Part shown: piece by piece, positions 1 to 14,800 of the stretch
Position numbering within the stretch: the stretch's first letter is position 1
Layout: every line of letters starts with the position of its first letter
NCBI GenBank assembly: GCA_021613375.1
Contig: CM038704.1
Coordinates: 35,853,488-35,917,487, forward strand
DNA length: 64,000 nucleotides
Reading direction: 5' to 3'
Source of the DNA: Megaleporinus macrocephalus
Taxonomy: Eukaryota > Chordata > Actinopteri > Characiformes > Anostomidae
Made by a program: the position numbers and the translations under genes
Notes under the pieces: generated by a model
The model's database searches: none
Told to the model about the DNA's origin: nothing
What the model saw: only the letters and a program-made list of their open reading frames with translations

Positions 1-165
1 GATGTGTTGAACATTGCGATGAGGACTTGATTTAATATTAGTGAGGGATGGTACTGATGTACATTGCTGTGAAGATTTGATTGAATATTAGTGAGGTCAG
101 GTACTGATGTTAAACATTGCTTAGAGGATTTGATTGAGTATTAGTGAGGTCACACCCTCATGTTG
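1..165. repeat. Tandem repeat, about 53-bp unit, three copies
   Basis: Three diverged copies each contain an ATTGC...GATTTGATT...AATATTAGTGAGG core, starting near 13, 62 and 115. The ATTAGTGAGGTCA...GATGTTGGACAA text continuing to about 180 resembles a dispersed repeat common in teleosts. The array is cut by the window edge. Confidence 0.6.
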
Positions 166-3100
166 GACAATAAGTTCTGGATCATTCCAACTTGTCGCAA
201 ATGTACTGGATAGACCTCCATCACTACGCTAGGCACTAGGCATGGAGACCTAAGCTTCATGTGTCTTGTTCTATTGATCAGTGCTTTTTTAAGGAGATTA
301 TCTGAGCTGTGGGCACAACTGATCATCCATTTCAGCAGTGTGTCCTTATAGTAGCACAGTTCATTAATTAGAGGCAGTGTTTGGCTACTTTTGGATACGT
401 ATATATATATATATATGACATCACATCTAGATAATAAGGCTGCCTGAGTACATTATTAATGCATTTGTGGCAAAACACAAATCACATCAACACACACATG
501 CACACACACACACAGACTGACACACTGGGGCTGTTTCCCAGCAACCGGAGGGGTTCGGGAACTCCAGAGGAACTGAAAAAACAATCCACTTTCAAAAGGA
601 AACTGACTGATTTGAGTCGATAGGCAGAGGTAGAAAGTCAGTGAATTGACAGAGAGAGAAAGAAAGAGAGACAGAGACAGACAGAGAAAAGGCAGAAAGA
701 GAGAAAGAGGACAGAGAGGGTAGGAAGAGAGGGAGAGAGAAGGGAGACACAAAAAGTGGAGAAAAATAGATGATCGAAGTAGCATGCATAAGCCATTTAT
801 TATTCAAAACATCACGACTTCTGGGGTTTTTTTTGTCTTCTAAATGTCATGTCATTGTCATTCTCTCTCTCTCTCTTTCTCTACTGTCATGTGCAGTCTG
901 GCTCCCTCTTGTGTTCACAAATATGTCAGTGTTAAGTGAACAAAAGACTCATAAACTTGCATCATCTCAGCTGTGATTTTAAACACACATTTTGTAAGTA
1001 AACTTAGAGTCGTTAATAAATTTATATACATATTTAGTATAGATCAATTTTATAACATTTTGTGTAGTTACTTTGACTCTTTTGCTCCCTGAAACCTTTC
1101 TCACTGGAGCTCAACACATTCGGAAATAAGCGCTAGTTCTGCTAAGTCAGCTAACAGATATATCAGAATTAGCATTGCTGCTGCTTGGGGCCCCCTGGTC
1201 ACTACTACTTATGTTGTCCTGCAGGTGCTGGAGCATGTGCCTCCTTGCTCCTTAATGACAATGATAATGTGGTGCTTGCTGCAGGGGTCCTGCATTGAAG
1301 CTATCAATGGTTTTACTTTTACTTACTTCCTTAGTACTTACTTTTTGCTTGTGCCGTAGTTATGCCTCACCACCCCCAGCTTCAAGATATACAGTGCCAT
1401 CTTGATCACCAAAGCCTCCTGCAGAGGCCACTTCATCAAGCCTTAATGCCAGCTTGATCCTTAAGCCTACCACTGCCAGCTATGCTGGGTCAAATACTCC
1501 TCAGAGCTTCCCTATGCTGTCCATGCCTCTGTGGTCTTTGACTGGGTTCTTCCTCTTCTGTCATTCGCCTTCAAAGGGGCAGAGGTGGTGTGCTATCCCA
1601 CTTTTGACAACACTGTGGGGTCAGGATACAGTAAAACATGGCGGACAGCCCAGTATATAACCTACTGCCAAACTGAAAGGAGGTAATCAATGGCTGTGTC
1701 ACCGCCAGCCCTGCCCCCTCTTTACACACAAACAACCTGCTCCCCAGACACGAAACGACACATAACACATCTTTACAGCAGCAAACAACAACAATAGACA
1801 TTAATTCATTTGGTGGGGGAGGCCCCCAATGAGCACTTGCGTGGCTACCTTCATTTGATGTTGAGAGTAGATTACTATGGGATTTTTCTTATAAAACATT
1901 TGGAAATACATTTCTGTAGCAGTCTGTGTTTTGGTAGATTGAGGTTAAGGGATGCCACCAAATATGAAAAAACAGTTAAATTATATTTACTAAACATGTT
2001 TTGAGCAAAATATTCATAATGGGAAATCGCTGCCACCAAAGTTACAGCCAACTAAACTGCGTCACAGCACAGACCCCTGAATTGAGAGTGCTGAGAAGGT
2101 TCACTGAAAGTTAAACTGTAACTTAATAGAACTCTTAATCACTTATTAAAACACTTAATCATTAGCAATACACAAATAAGTCAGTTATAAATGTATATCA
2201 TTTGGACAGTGAGCTTTTAATGTCAGAGTAAGCTAGTGAGCTAGCATGATGGGGGAGCAGCAGTAGTAGTATTTGATTAGATAATCAAACAAAGAATACT
2301 GCTATGTATTCACAATGCTGGGGACCATGTGGTTAGCATAGAATGTGAAGGAGAAATAGAACACAAAGGACAGTAACAGTCACCATTGATCAGCATTAGA
2401 TGCAGCAACACAAACACACCACTGGAGGTGCTACAGTAAAGCTTATAATCTCTCTGTTTAGCATTTCCAGCAATAGTTACATCTCAAAAATCCTCTACAA
2501 TAATCCTGTAAATGAAATGTGTGGAAACCTAATACTATGTGGTGTGGAGTGGAGAACTAAGCCTGTTAGAAAAAGTACACAAATGACCTATAATTAATAA
2601 ACACAAAACACGCTTTAAACATACAAGGACATTTTGCTTATCCAAAAACTTGTAATTTCTATTAATATTATCATGCATCACAGGACTCAAACACAAAAAT
2701 ACCCTTTTACACACATCTTTATTAATTTGTACATTAATAAATGTACATTGACAATAGATGAGAATAGCAAAATATAACACATTATTCCTCTAACAAACGA
2801 AATATAAAGAATAAAAAATATATATTAAACATATTTTATATATTAATATGATCCATTTGTTTAAAAGAAAAAGCTGAACAAACCTTGAAACGTGTAAACA
2901 TCCTATGCACTGCTTTTTTAAATGTATAATTATTTTACCTGATTTGCCAGCTGCTACATTGTGTGAACATTTCACAGTAAATGTATCAACAGAAAAGCTT
3001 TATAGTACATTTATGTTATGTAATACTAAGAAAGTATACACTGACTATAGAATAAATTCAAATAAACATAGCTACAGTAAAACAAGTTGTTGTGAGTAAA

Positions 3101-4640
3101 TGTTTTTTTACGTTTTCACTCCACAACTCCAGCCACTGCATGGATTTGTCATCACACAGTTTGTGAATGTATACTAAGTTCTTCGTCTCAGAACAAAATC
3201 TTGTATATCTGTTTTTGCCTGCTACCATTCAAAGTGGGCTAAAATTTCATAATTCAATTAGCCAAAACAAATTTGGTTGCCAAATATGTCCACAAGGATA
3301 GGTTACATATTTCCATTAGAAAACATGTACTTTAAACTTTTGCATATGACTTCAGGCTGCTACCTGTAAAGGGTGTTTCCAGCCCTCTGCCAATTAACAC
3401 CAGACTTCAGCACCTACTGCCACCCAAAAGGGATATAGGGCTTATATTATGAATGAAGGACTGTACGTAATTCTTGTGTTTGTTTTTTAACGTTAGATAT
3501 TTAGGGACATATAAGAGGTTCAGGTGTGACAAGAAGGGGAGAAACCCTGCCACACCTACGCTTCCTCATTCCTGCCGTTATTACGCACTAATAAAGCCTT
3601 TTGTTTTTTCTGTTTCTCATAAACACAACGAAAACATTGCAGCTGGATGTCACCCTAGGCGTGACTGGCCAGTCGTCAAGCAGTATTAAACAGTGAGCAG
3701 TAAACACTTAGACCTTAAGATTTAGTGCACTGCCGGAGTGTCAGTATGGCTTTTCTGTTACATCTGTAAGCCCACTAAAAAATAAGCAAAATTCAAATGT
3801 TTATGTATGTATATCCAGCAAGCATGCCCCCAATGGCCCACCGTGGGCTGATTGTGGGTTGATGGAGGGCTGACAAAGAGTCATCATTTACATATTCCAA
3901 CACAATCAGCTAACCTGTTTGCGTCCCACTCAGACACTGTTTTGTGTCTCACTAAACTGTGGACAAACCTGCACAAAGGAAACACATACTTAGGGCCACT
4001 TAGAGCCAGTGCAGCCCTGCTTGCTGTATACTGACAAATACATTGTATTTACATATTTCATTATGCAAATAAGGCATATTACAAAGAATTATTGTCACTG
4101 GAAACAATAAAGTCAGTAAAATAGCCTACTGCACATGCACACTGCATATAAAGCAGTATGTATGATAAATAAAACCTCTTACCACCAATAACCATCATGC
4201 AGTTCTTCTTTTTTTATTATTATAATAAAAACCTGCAAGTACCTACCATACCTGCCAAAACATTAATACTATAGCATTTCAATGCTGTTACTGTTTAATG
4301 GCTTATTCAACATGTTCAGTTAAGCATCGTCTCTGGCTTTTGAGTATTTACAAGGTAAGTATGTGCCCTCTTCTAAGGTGTGGTAACAGTAATCAGCAAA
4401 ATAATGTGATAGGTGAGCAAATTCGTTGTTGGTTCACTCCATTCAATCAATATTTAAAACCAGTGAAATCGCCACAATAATAAAGGACAGAAAGTTTTGT
4501 TTTTGACCTTGATTTCATTTTGCGCAGACTAGCACTGGATTGTACCCAAATTCTTAGGCCCCCAATTCTAACCCTAACCCTAACTTCTTACAAGCATGAC
4601 AATGCCTAGTTGAGCTTCTCTAAAGCCTAATTCTACACAT
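166..4640. other. Gene-free left flank
   Basis: No exon of a known protein was recognised on either strand. It holds (TA)n at 400-415, CA-rich sequence at 480-515, a purine (GA) tract at 641-750, CT repeats at 861-882, and otherwise AT-rich sequence. 1450-1700 is locally open but resembles no family I know. An interstitial CCCTAA-like triplet is at 4566-4585. Confidence 0.6.
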
Positions 4641-4995
4641 TTTTCAACATTTCTGTGTAGTTCAGTGTTTAGAGTGGTTTGGTGTGAAACTGTCTAGTGG
4701 TGGTGACAGGAACCAGGAGTCACCATGTCTACAACACAAAACTTTATTTACTATTTAAAACCACTATTTATTTTCTATTTTCTAAACCAGTTTTTACATA
4801 AAATGTTGAAAATGGCACAATAGTGTCCTTAGTCAAGAAGAGATTAATAAACAAACACCAAAACCTTGACAAGACTATCATAAAACAACATTTTTGACAT
4901 CCAGGCAACCACTGGTTCCTATCATCACCACTGTGAACAATTCTGTTTTGGAGGGTTTCACACAAAACCACTTGATTTTGCTAACATTTAATTAA
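4640..4995. mobile_element. Inverted-repeat element (MITE-like, family A)
   Basis: Imperfect terminal inverted repeats of about 90 bases flank an AT-rich middle. The left arm reads GTGGTTTGGTGTGAAAC ... GTGGTGGTGACAGGAACCAG and the right arm is its diverged reverse complement. Related copies are at about 10590-10890 and 55380-55720. No transposase is present. Confidence 0.6.
4987..4992 (-). terminator. Candidate CARD14 poly(A) signal (ATTAAA)
   Basis: The plus strand reads tttaat, so the minus strand carries ATTAAA 169-174 bases past the CARD14 stop codon. No AATAAA occurs between the stop and this point. Further AATAAA candidates lie at 4743-4748 and 4767-4772, inside a repeat. Position only; transcript ends cannot be proven from sequence. 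Confidence 0.4.
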
Positions 4996-5160
4996 GCAGG
5001 CATTTGAAAAGATATATACTTATGTTTCTAAAGAAAATAGCCTTTTTTAAAGTATTTTTCTTTGATTTGTTTTCAAATCGAGCAAAAGCTCAGCTAAACA
5101 ATTACCATGCCCTGAGAAGTGTGAAACCTAAATGTTTAGCTTTTCAGTGTCAATTCAGCC

Positions 5161-7568
5161 TCACCACAGATCAGGCTCAACCCAAACAATTTTCTTCTGC
5201 TCGTCTTGCACCACGTACTGCAAAGTGTCCAGCAGGGCGGTGCTGTCGTTCCAGCTCTCTGGTGGTACAGTCCGGTACAGGCAGGGCAGTTTGTCCAGCA
5301 GTGGCTGTTCACTGCGAGAACACTCCAGCAGCTGGGTCTCTGTCAGACAGTTCTGACGCAATTTATGTCTAAAGGAACAATAAGAGAGAATTCCTTAAGG
5401 TGGCTTATACACTGCTTGTCAAAAAATACCCAGCAAGAAAAAAAAACATTAGGACTAAAACCTGATTACTTACTTTCTAATGAAAACTGATTTAATGAAC
5501 TGGCTTAAGGGTTACCATTACAGACCACAAGTTAGATCTCACATATAGATCCCACTAGGAAACCATCTAACACATCTAGAATCAGTTCTATTAGAACCCT
5601 TTACACTGTGATACTGGACATCATTAGCAACCAGCAGAGATTTCTAATGACTTCTATGATGTTTTTCAGCAGGACAGATTTGTGCTAATGAACAAACTAG
5701 CAGGAGGGCACGGAGGTTGGGACCATTATATACTCTTAAAAGAAGATGACTGACTAAGAATGTGTTGAATATGTTTCAATATAGGACTGTGTTTAGTAGT
5801 TTTGGAAGAGTTGTGAAATGAGATTTAATGTGGAAACCCAGTCATTAGCGACAGGTTCTCAGCTGACCTCAAAACCTGGTCTGTTTGTGTCTGCACAAGT
5901 TACAAACAATACGAATAGAGACACATTGAGATGTACAGATAGCGGACATACTACAGAAGCTAACATAACATTGTTTAAGTGTGTATGAGGATGTGTTAAC
6001 TAACTAAAATCAATAAAACCTCAGCACATGACTGTGTATGAGTGATGTAGTCTGGTGTGATTGTGGAGCCCCTGATTGCCAGAAAGCTTTGCTTACTTGA
6101 GTCTGCGGGTGCTGCGTTCTGTAGACGCCACAAAGATGATTATGGGGAAGATTTCTGCGCGATGCAGCCGACGCACACAGTCCAGACCCAGGGGCAGCAA
6201 ACAGTGAGTACCCTGCACACACACACACACATAAATATTCTAATTTATTCATGTATTCAGGCTGAGTGGAAAGGAAAAACAAATGTATTAAAATTTAAAT
6301 ATATAAAATAATAACTAGAAAAAAATGTGATTGCACAGCTGAAGCTTGTTAACATGTTGCTAGACAGTTGCTATGGTATTCCTAATGATAACTGAGGTAT
6401 TGCTAGGTTGTTGCTATGATACCTGGTGTGGTTGCTAAGGTGTTGCTAAGTGGTTGCTATGGTATCCCAAGTGGTTGATAGAGTGTTGTTAAGTGGTCGA
6501 TATGGTATCCCATGTGGTTGCTATGGTGTTACTGGGTTGTTGCTATGGTATTCCAGGAAGTGACAACGAGGTTGCTATGGTATCCCAAATGCTTGCTAAG
6601 GTGTTGCTGTGCTAGGTGGTTGCTGAGGTGTTGCTAAGTGACTGCTATGGCATCCCAAGTGGTTGATAGGGTATCGCTAGGCAGTTGTTACAGTATCTCA
6701 AAAAGTTGCTAAAGTGTTGGCTGGTGTTTGCTATGCTGTTCCAGTTGGTTGCTAGGACATTGCAGCCATATTCCAGGATGATGCTTAGGGATTCCTAGGT
6801 TGTTGCTAGGTGGCTGGGGGAAAAAAGGGAGTACATTTGTGGAAAAAGAAAAAGAATATACTGTGTTTGCACTTTGCACCCAGGAATTACTATTACTTTA
6901 TCCTTTTCTTATATTAGTAATATTACAGTGTATTAAAACCCGAAAAGCTGCACTGAGATCTACATACACGTTTCATGATCTTTTCCACACTTTGTACAGT
7001 GTAACAGCAGTGAGAGGTTGAGTCGCACTCCTCCAGCACCTCCCCCTTCTGCATCCGTGCTGCATGATCAGCCGCACTCAGGCTCTCTGAGCAGATCAGA
7101 GAAAAAAAACACCAAAAAAAAAAAACACACAGAAAAACATACAGATCAGATCAGAGTTCACTTCAGCACATTACCCACAAAAATGCTAGAAAGTGGTTAT
7201 TGCAGACTATCTAGCACATTTTAACCCACCCCCAGATTCCATTAATCATTAGCAAAGAGAGTGAGCTTTTGCATGCAATATCGTGTCACTCAGTAACATT
7301 CTGTTCCACTACACCTGACGTCCTGATCACATCACTACTAGATAGCCATCGTGTCTCTACAACAGGCTGATGATTTGTTGACCTTGTTTTGAAAAGTAGC
7401 TCATTGACACATAGAGAAATACCACATACCACTGTGAGAAGAAATTTTGTTGTGATGAAAAGTTATGCTTGTGTGTCCAGTTTTTTAATTAAGATACAAT
7501 TAGTATGAAACACAATTCTGGTAAAAACAAAAGAAACTGAGCATTGCTTATAATTTAGTCTCTAACAT

Positions 7569-7623
<55 letters not shown>

Positions 7624-8802
7624 TTCACTGAAATTCTCCAGTGCATTTTTTGCAATGTCCACATGAAGTTTCTTGAAGGTTTTCTGAAATTCATAATTGT
7701 ATAAATTGAAGATTTATAAATGAAGAAACACCAGAAAGGGAACAACAATGCTTGCTATTATTATTACTGTTGTACTGTTATAGTTTTATTTGTTTGGTTT
7801 GTCCCTAATTGGAATATATGCAAACAAAATTGTGCATTATTATTGCAAAAGCTAGTTAAAATGATCTGAAGTTATATTTATATTATTATGTAATATTTAC
7901 CAGTATTAGTTAGTTATTTTGTTATAAGTTATTTTATATTAGTTAGATTAGTACTTAGTTAGTACTATTTATTAATATGTTTAGTAAATGTTAAAATAAA
8001 AGATGCTTTTGCCATTATTTGAAAACTGACTTAAACTGAATGTAAATAAAACACATTATGCAGATACTTATGTAATTAACAATGGTTGATAAAAAAATAT
8101 ATATTTATAATCATTTAATAGCATTTAGGGCAGCACGGTGGCTCAGTGGTAGATCTGGCACCTCACAGCAAGATGGGCCTGGGTTTGATTGTGTGTGGAG
8201 TTTGCACGTTCTCCCCACGTGCGTGTGGGTTTCCTCCGAGTGCTCTGGAAACCTGTATGTCTGTCTGTCTGCCCTGTGTCGGATTGGGTGTCTGCCATTA
8301 ACCCATTGAGTGCTTGGGATAGGCCCCAGCAACCAGCCCTGGATAAGTAGCTTTTTTCCTTCATTGTTGTAATAAAATATTGTTGTAAAGCTGTTGAAAG
8401 TGTACCTGGCTCACACAGCTGGTAACCCTCCTGCTCCTCCAGGCGTTTGTGCAGGATGCAGCCAAGGATCGTGGGTAGCAGGAGGACTGGGCGGCAGACG
8501 GGAGGGTAATGAGGGGTCACTAGCGTATATGGCATCAGGGACACACAGCTGCGAGGGGTGCTGCCCTCAGCTGATTGGAGAAAAACAGGGACAACAAGAA
8601 AGTTACAGTCTGGACACTTGGGGCAGTCCAGTATTTGGGGCTGTAGCGTGTTCATATGACAGTATGTTTATTATAAAGGCTTTTGTCTCTCACCAGTGGG
8701 TTTGTTATTGGTGTCACTGTCCTCCTCCACACTGACCCACAGTGGATTCCTCCACTGCCGACCTGTGCTAACGATCCGCACGGCCCTCCTCTTCTCCTGA
8801 GC
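5161..8802 (-). CDS. card14: CARD14 exons 17-21: guanylate kinase-like domain and C-terminus
   Basis: Exons 8694-8802, 8406-8570, 6998-7086, 6097-6212 and 5161-5368 encode residues 766-993. Visible motifs are MPYTLVTPHYPPVCRPVLLL, LHRAEIFPIIIFV and a C-terminus of LPCLYRTVPPESW then QDEQKKIVWVEPDLW. GUK-like domains in this family are scaffolds rather than active kinases. The stop codon TGA is at 5161-5163. Plus-strand ORFs over 5004-5490 are antisense shadows of the last exon. Confidence 0.92.
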
Positions 8803-11800
8803 CTGCACATATGCATGATGTTTAGTGGGGATTTCAAATAAACAAGGAGAGATTTCATTCAACATGTTGAATGTTAAGACAGAAGTAGAAAAAGTTTAAA
8901 TGCCAAGTTATCTGCCTTGAAATGATAAAGTGATGAATTGTGTATATTTTAAGCCTATTTGGTGCCTCCTAGCATTCTATAGATTGAATTGCTTTCAAAC
9001 TGGATCAAGCTAGCAGCAGTGGATATTTATTTCATACATTGGGTCCAAGTTGCATATGGAAGCTTGTACTTTAAATTCATATACATTCAATGTGGAACTT
9101 TTTCAATGATGTGGAAATAGTTCCCCATCCTGCTGAGCAAGACCTGCAGATACTCTCTAATAAATGATTTGAATTGATTTTCATTTTATCAAGCTCATGC
9201 TCATATTCATAATGATGCCATAGATGTTGCTTCATCCCTTCAAACCAGTAAGACGTCACACCTGTATGTCACTCCTGTACTTCCTTCTGTGACTCACTCT
9301 GAGTTGTTTAAGGTTTATGGCAGTGTTACAAAAGCAGTCAGGTTATACAGGTAATTGAAATATGTAATTTGATCTGAAAAGCAGTTGTATCCACCAACAT
9401 CCCTGTTTATTTACTGATTCATTTGACGCAGACAAATTTGACTCTCGCGTGTCTGTGAGGGAATGGAACTTACAGGTGTGGGCAGCATGAGGCGGGCAAC
9501 AAGGAAACAAGGACCAAAACAACATTTGCATATACAAAAAAAAATCTCTGTGAATTATGAGCGTGTTAAGATGTAAATAAGCCTCTAAAGAGTTACAGTT
9601 AATGTCATGTTGCTATATTAATTAAATGTAATTACATAATTAGACAAATATCTTTGTTGCCAGTTAGATACTTGTTTATACATACATTTGATGTATTTTT
9701 ACATTGACAGGCTAAAAAAAACTTTTTGTTAACAACTTTCCATCAAATTCCAATCATAATGAAATCCTTTTCAACATTAATGATTTTATGGATAGAATCT
9801 GTTAGTATCATTTGTATCAATTAGGTCTGAGTCAGAAATAATCCACATAAAACTACAGCATGCTTTGGTTTTGAGTGAATTCAGGTAGCGAAATGAAGAA
9901 CTCTAGAATGCAGAAAAATGATCATGAATATGATATGATAATGGTCATCTACAGTAACTTTACTTAACCAGTGAGCTTATCATTGGAGCTTCTTGTGAGA
10001 ACGAGCCGTCGGCGTCAGAGCCAAAATAGCTTCATTATCACAGCTCAGCAACATTCCACAGTAGCATTCTGTTCCACTACACATGACCTTATTAGACACC
10101 TTCAGCATGTTCCTCCTACACATTCAGATAATCCTTCTGTCTCCCCCTTTAGGCTCATTCCATAAAACATTCACATTTTTGCCAAGTTTTGTCATTTTCT
10201 TCGCTCAGACACACCAAGTTTTTATTTAAAAAAGAAAGTATCAAGATACAGTTACACATCATAAAAACAAATGGTGTGAAAATAAGCTATCATCTATAGA
10301 AATGTGGTATTTTTCACTAAATTGTAAAATATAGTCACTGTCCAAAAAACATTTATCTGCTTTTTTATTATTATTTTTTTCACTTGAGCATATTATGTAG
10401 AAATATCACAATTAATGGATCAACAGAAATACTCCAAAAAATGCTTAGATTAAAACATTTTACATTAATTTACAGTAAAAATGTATGAGAATTTATGAGA
10501 ATGTTATGCCTTTTCCTGTAAAGATATTAGTTTGGAGATACTTGTTCATTTTTAATTAAAGGGGAATTTCACTAATTTCTCCATAATTTAATGTTTGAGA
10601 TCGTTTGAGACATTTAAATTCAGAGTGATTTGGTGTAAAATGGTGTACAGTGTACTGGTGTACAGTGGTGGTGATAGTATCTAGGCCTCACCAATAATAG
10701 ACATTTTATTTACTATCAAAACCACCAGTGAGTTTTATGAGAATGTTGATGACGGTAACATAATGGAAAATCTGAAACTGAATCTTTTAATTATGCAAAA
10801 ACTTGGTGGATAGCTTTTTTACATAACTTTAACTTGTTATGTTTGGCAAAAAAGCAGTGATTAAGGAGGGGTGAGGTGCCCTTTCAAAGTTTTTAAGTTG
10901 ACTTTTGCACAAATAAAACTTTTACTCAACATTTACTCCACTGTGCAGTATTATGATGCAATGTCCTTTGTTAACTCAGCTGACCTTAAAAGCTCATCAT
11001 TTGTGAAAGGAATAAACATGTAGCCCAGACTGGGAATTTTACACCATGACCAAAACCGCATATGATTCCCCACAAACTTCTCTTATTCTGCATTCATAAG
11101 CATGACTTGATGTTTGAGTCATACTGATTTAAGAACAATAATACTTTTAACTTTTTTAAAACAAGCCTTTAATTATGAGGCAAAAAAGCAGGTATTTATT
11201 TTTGCATTTTAATCTCTTATTCTCTTTTAGGTTGTTTTAGGTTGATATGTAAAGAACACACAAAGCTAAGACAAATAGGGATATAAAGTGGCCTACAAGT
11301 GTTTCTGTAGTTCATAAAGCACCACAGTGCAGAAATAGAACACATGGTAGAATGCTCCAACTATACATACTCAGATGACCATTGTGGATATGCACTCATC
11401 AATTAATTTGGGAGCAGATTTTATTCAGTTAAAGATGACAAAAACAGTTGATTTTTTTCTCCACTGGAATTCTGCATTCGTCTCCCTACTGTTATTTTTG
11501 TAAGTGAAAGTAGTTTGATTAAGCCACTTATCCAGAAGAATAGCTAAAACAGGAAGTTTCTCACCTTGTTGTGGATTCTCTGCTGGTAGGTCATGTCCTC
11601 AATCACTCTGATTAACAGCCTCTGTGCTCTACACAATCAACACGCAATCAGTAATTAAACAGTCAACAACCTCTTTAAACAGTCACTGAAATAACCTGAA
11701 ATAACAAAACTGGAGTCTGCTGAGGGAAGATTCATGAATAGTGTGTTGTGTTATATCAACACAAGCTGCACAAAAGGGGCCAACTGTGTGTTTGTAATAT

Positions 11801-14800
11801 ACATTATGCTTGCCAGTCGGCAGTGGAAGATGAATGTCAGAGACCTCTACAGTGACTTGTATTTTTTTCTATATTAATACATAGTGTTTAATTTAAAATA
11901 TATATTATCAGCACAGAAGTTAGAGTGAAAAAGTACAACGCAAGTCTTTCTTGATTTTGTTGTGATATGTCAGACCCCTGGGTGAATAAGCATATCGTCA
12001 CTGCCCAAAGAAAAACATGTATCTACAAAAAGTCAACTTTACAAGAGAGGACAAAAACCTCCTTCACTTTTGATACTTGTAAGTCAGTGGAAGCAGAAAT
12101 TTATCCAAGCTATTGTGGAGCATTTCTATTAGTTGCTTCATCATGGAATTTGTGTAAAGGACAACTGTTGTGTTCAAATAATATAGAAAAATAAAAATCA
12201 ACAAAAATGTAGCTACATGTTTTTCGTTGGACAGTGCTGATGTGGTACTATGTCCATATTTGAGTAAACCAGCAGTCATGTTGTCTTGTCTAGCGTGTGT
12301 ACCTGTAGTAATTAGGCACACTCCCGCTATTCAGGTCTATCAGCTGGCAGTTGTGAACGTGGCTGGCCCACCACGATCCATCCAGACCATGATGCGTGTC
12401 CGTCACATGTAGAATGTCGTTGCAAGCGACGGACAGGGCCCCATCCACGCCCCCCACCAGAGACATGTTCACACGCACATAGAAGGAGTCACCCGACGTT
12501 ACCTCCCCTTTATTCAGCTGCTGCAGCAGACCTTCATAGGCTGAAAACCATGCACAACATCAACCATCAAAAGTGTATCAAGTATTTTAAATTATATGTA
12601 ATAAACAGAAAGACTACTAAGCCTAGACTGGAAAGCATCTGTTAAGGATTTACCAGTAATTCCTTTACAACATTCTATTATAGAATTAATTAATATAATT
12701 AATAAAGAAAAGTCAGTTTAGTACCTTATCACAACAAATTACTGAAAATTTCTCAAGAATTATAAATGAATAACAATTGAATATTTATGTAGTTACAAGA
12801 AGTAAATCAGCATAAACTGATTAAAAAAGGCACAATAATCTTATGATAATCTTTTAATGTGAAAAACTGAGATGTGTTCACAGTAAATAATTTTGGCAGT
12901 ATTTTGCTGTTATTCACTAAGAATAAGTTAACATCGCCATCTACAGAGAACACAATGAAAAATGACATTTATCTGCAGATTTTATTGCACATTTTCTGCT
13001 AAATGTCATCATAAAATATGGAAATGTGAAACAATTTTACATGTACACAACTATGACTGAAGATAATCCATCTGTCAACACCATATTGACTAAACAAGAG
13101 CTTGTTGACAAGAAACCCATCAAACCGTATGCCTAAGATTCGCATATTTCCCTCTAGTCTGTGGGGAATGCACAACAAGACTGTCCACAGTGATGTAATC
13201 AGCGTTTAACACATGCTAAAGGTCAAGTTAAACGTGTAGAAATGAATGTACAGGACTAGGCTTAATGCGTACGTGTGGAACTGAAGGTATTATGAATGTA
13301 TTTTGTGTTTTGTCACTAAATTCCTTGCTGTATGCAAATGGTGTAGGACCTGCTGGTCAATGTATATGTCTCTGTTGATTAAAAAAATCAACAAAATGTG
13401 TAACAAAAATCTTCTACACAGAACATACTTATACACACGTTAATACACAATTACTGTTTATTTCCAGAATTTAGCATACTGGGGGGAAAATAAATGTGGT
13501 CTCTGCAAAAGTTATTTTGCATTTTATATTTTATTCTTTTTCCAGTATAATGAACTGAAATTATCTGATGTATTACATGATGTATGCTTGTTTTTTATTG
13601 ACTATATCGAACTGTTCGCATATTTAGAGCATTTGTTAACAAACTGTCCTGAAGGAAATTAAATCTGTGATGAAATTAAAGTTTTTGTGATAAAATTTGG
13701 TTTGCTTTCTGCTCCTGATTGCTCACCATCTTGTTTGGGTCTCAGTGAGAGGCTGCATGGTCCCTGCACCTGCCGCAGTGCCCACAGCGCCTCCTCCATA
13801 GTGGAGTCTTCCAGTACCATCCGCAGAGCTCGCTGATCCCGCTCACACTTCAGCTGCAGCAACACAAACACAAAGTCAAACTCTGCCACATTGACAATTT
13901 CAACGAACTGTTGTAATAAATACAGTTTGCAGATTAAATGGTCCTTTATTTCATGAGCCAGTAAGCATTTGGTGTATGATTAATTTATGGTGCATAAAAA
14001 CACAGTACTAAACACATATTTGTCAGAGTTAAATATTATATTCATCATTTTATTGTGCAATCAAGTGATATTAAAATATTTTCTAAAACAACACAGCAAA
14101 TTATATATAAAAAAAACAGTCTAGATCAGAAGAAGAGAGGACAATCTCATAACACAATGTTCAGTTTTTGGCATAATTTGTAAATGCCTTTTGTCTTCGA
14201 CATTGTATGTACATTTCATCGTGAAAGGACTAAAAGACATGGCCCCCAAATTACTTTGGCCCCAATTAATTTTGTTGATTTATTTTAAAAATTAAGTATG
14301 TTTTTCGTTCCCCTGTAAAACTATAATTTTGGAGATTTTGGAAGTTTTGTTTTCTGATACAAATATTTAATCTTTTACTTTATAAAAATTGTTCCCTAAA
14401 AATAGGTTTGCTTTAATTAAATGTTTATATTATTGCTCTCCAAAAAAACAAAAAGTCCCAAATACAGGATATACATTTTGGAGAGCAATAATATAAACAT
14501 TTAATTGAAGCAAACCTATTTTTAGGGAAAAATTCTATCCTGATTGAATGCATCCAAATGCTCCAAATTGCTTTGAGATAATATCTTTTTTTACATTAGC
14601 TTAGATTGAAGGAAAGAACATTTTGTCACCTCCTATAAATTTACCAAATTAGAGATAACTGTTCTTCTTTAGATATCAAACATATGCAAATTCACAGTAA
14701 ATTAAAGACTAGCAAAGCAATTTTAGGGAGAAATGTTTTACAGTGTACTAAGCTGCTTCAGTAAGTAGTGTACCAACTGCAATGTACTCAGCACTACATG

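Noticed and set aside
1454..1801. Possible coding region near 1.5-1.8 kb
   Set aside because: Open on both strands but no recognised family, no splice-supported neighbours and no repeat class assigned; left as unexplained sequence.
5004..5490. Plus-strand ORFs of up to 122 codons
   Set aside because: Antisense to the last CARD14 exon; no homology and no splice context.
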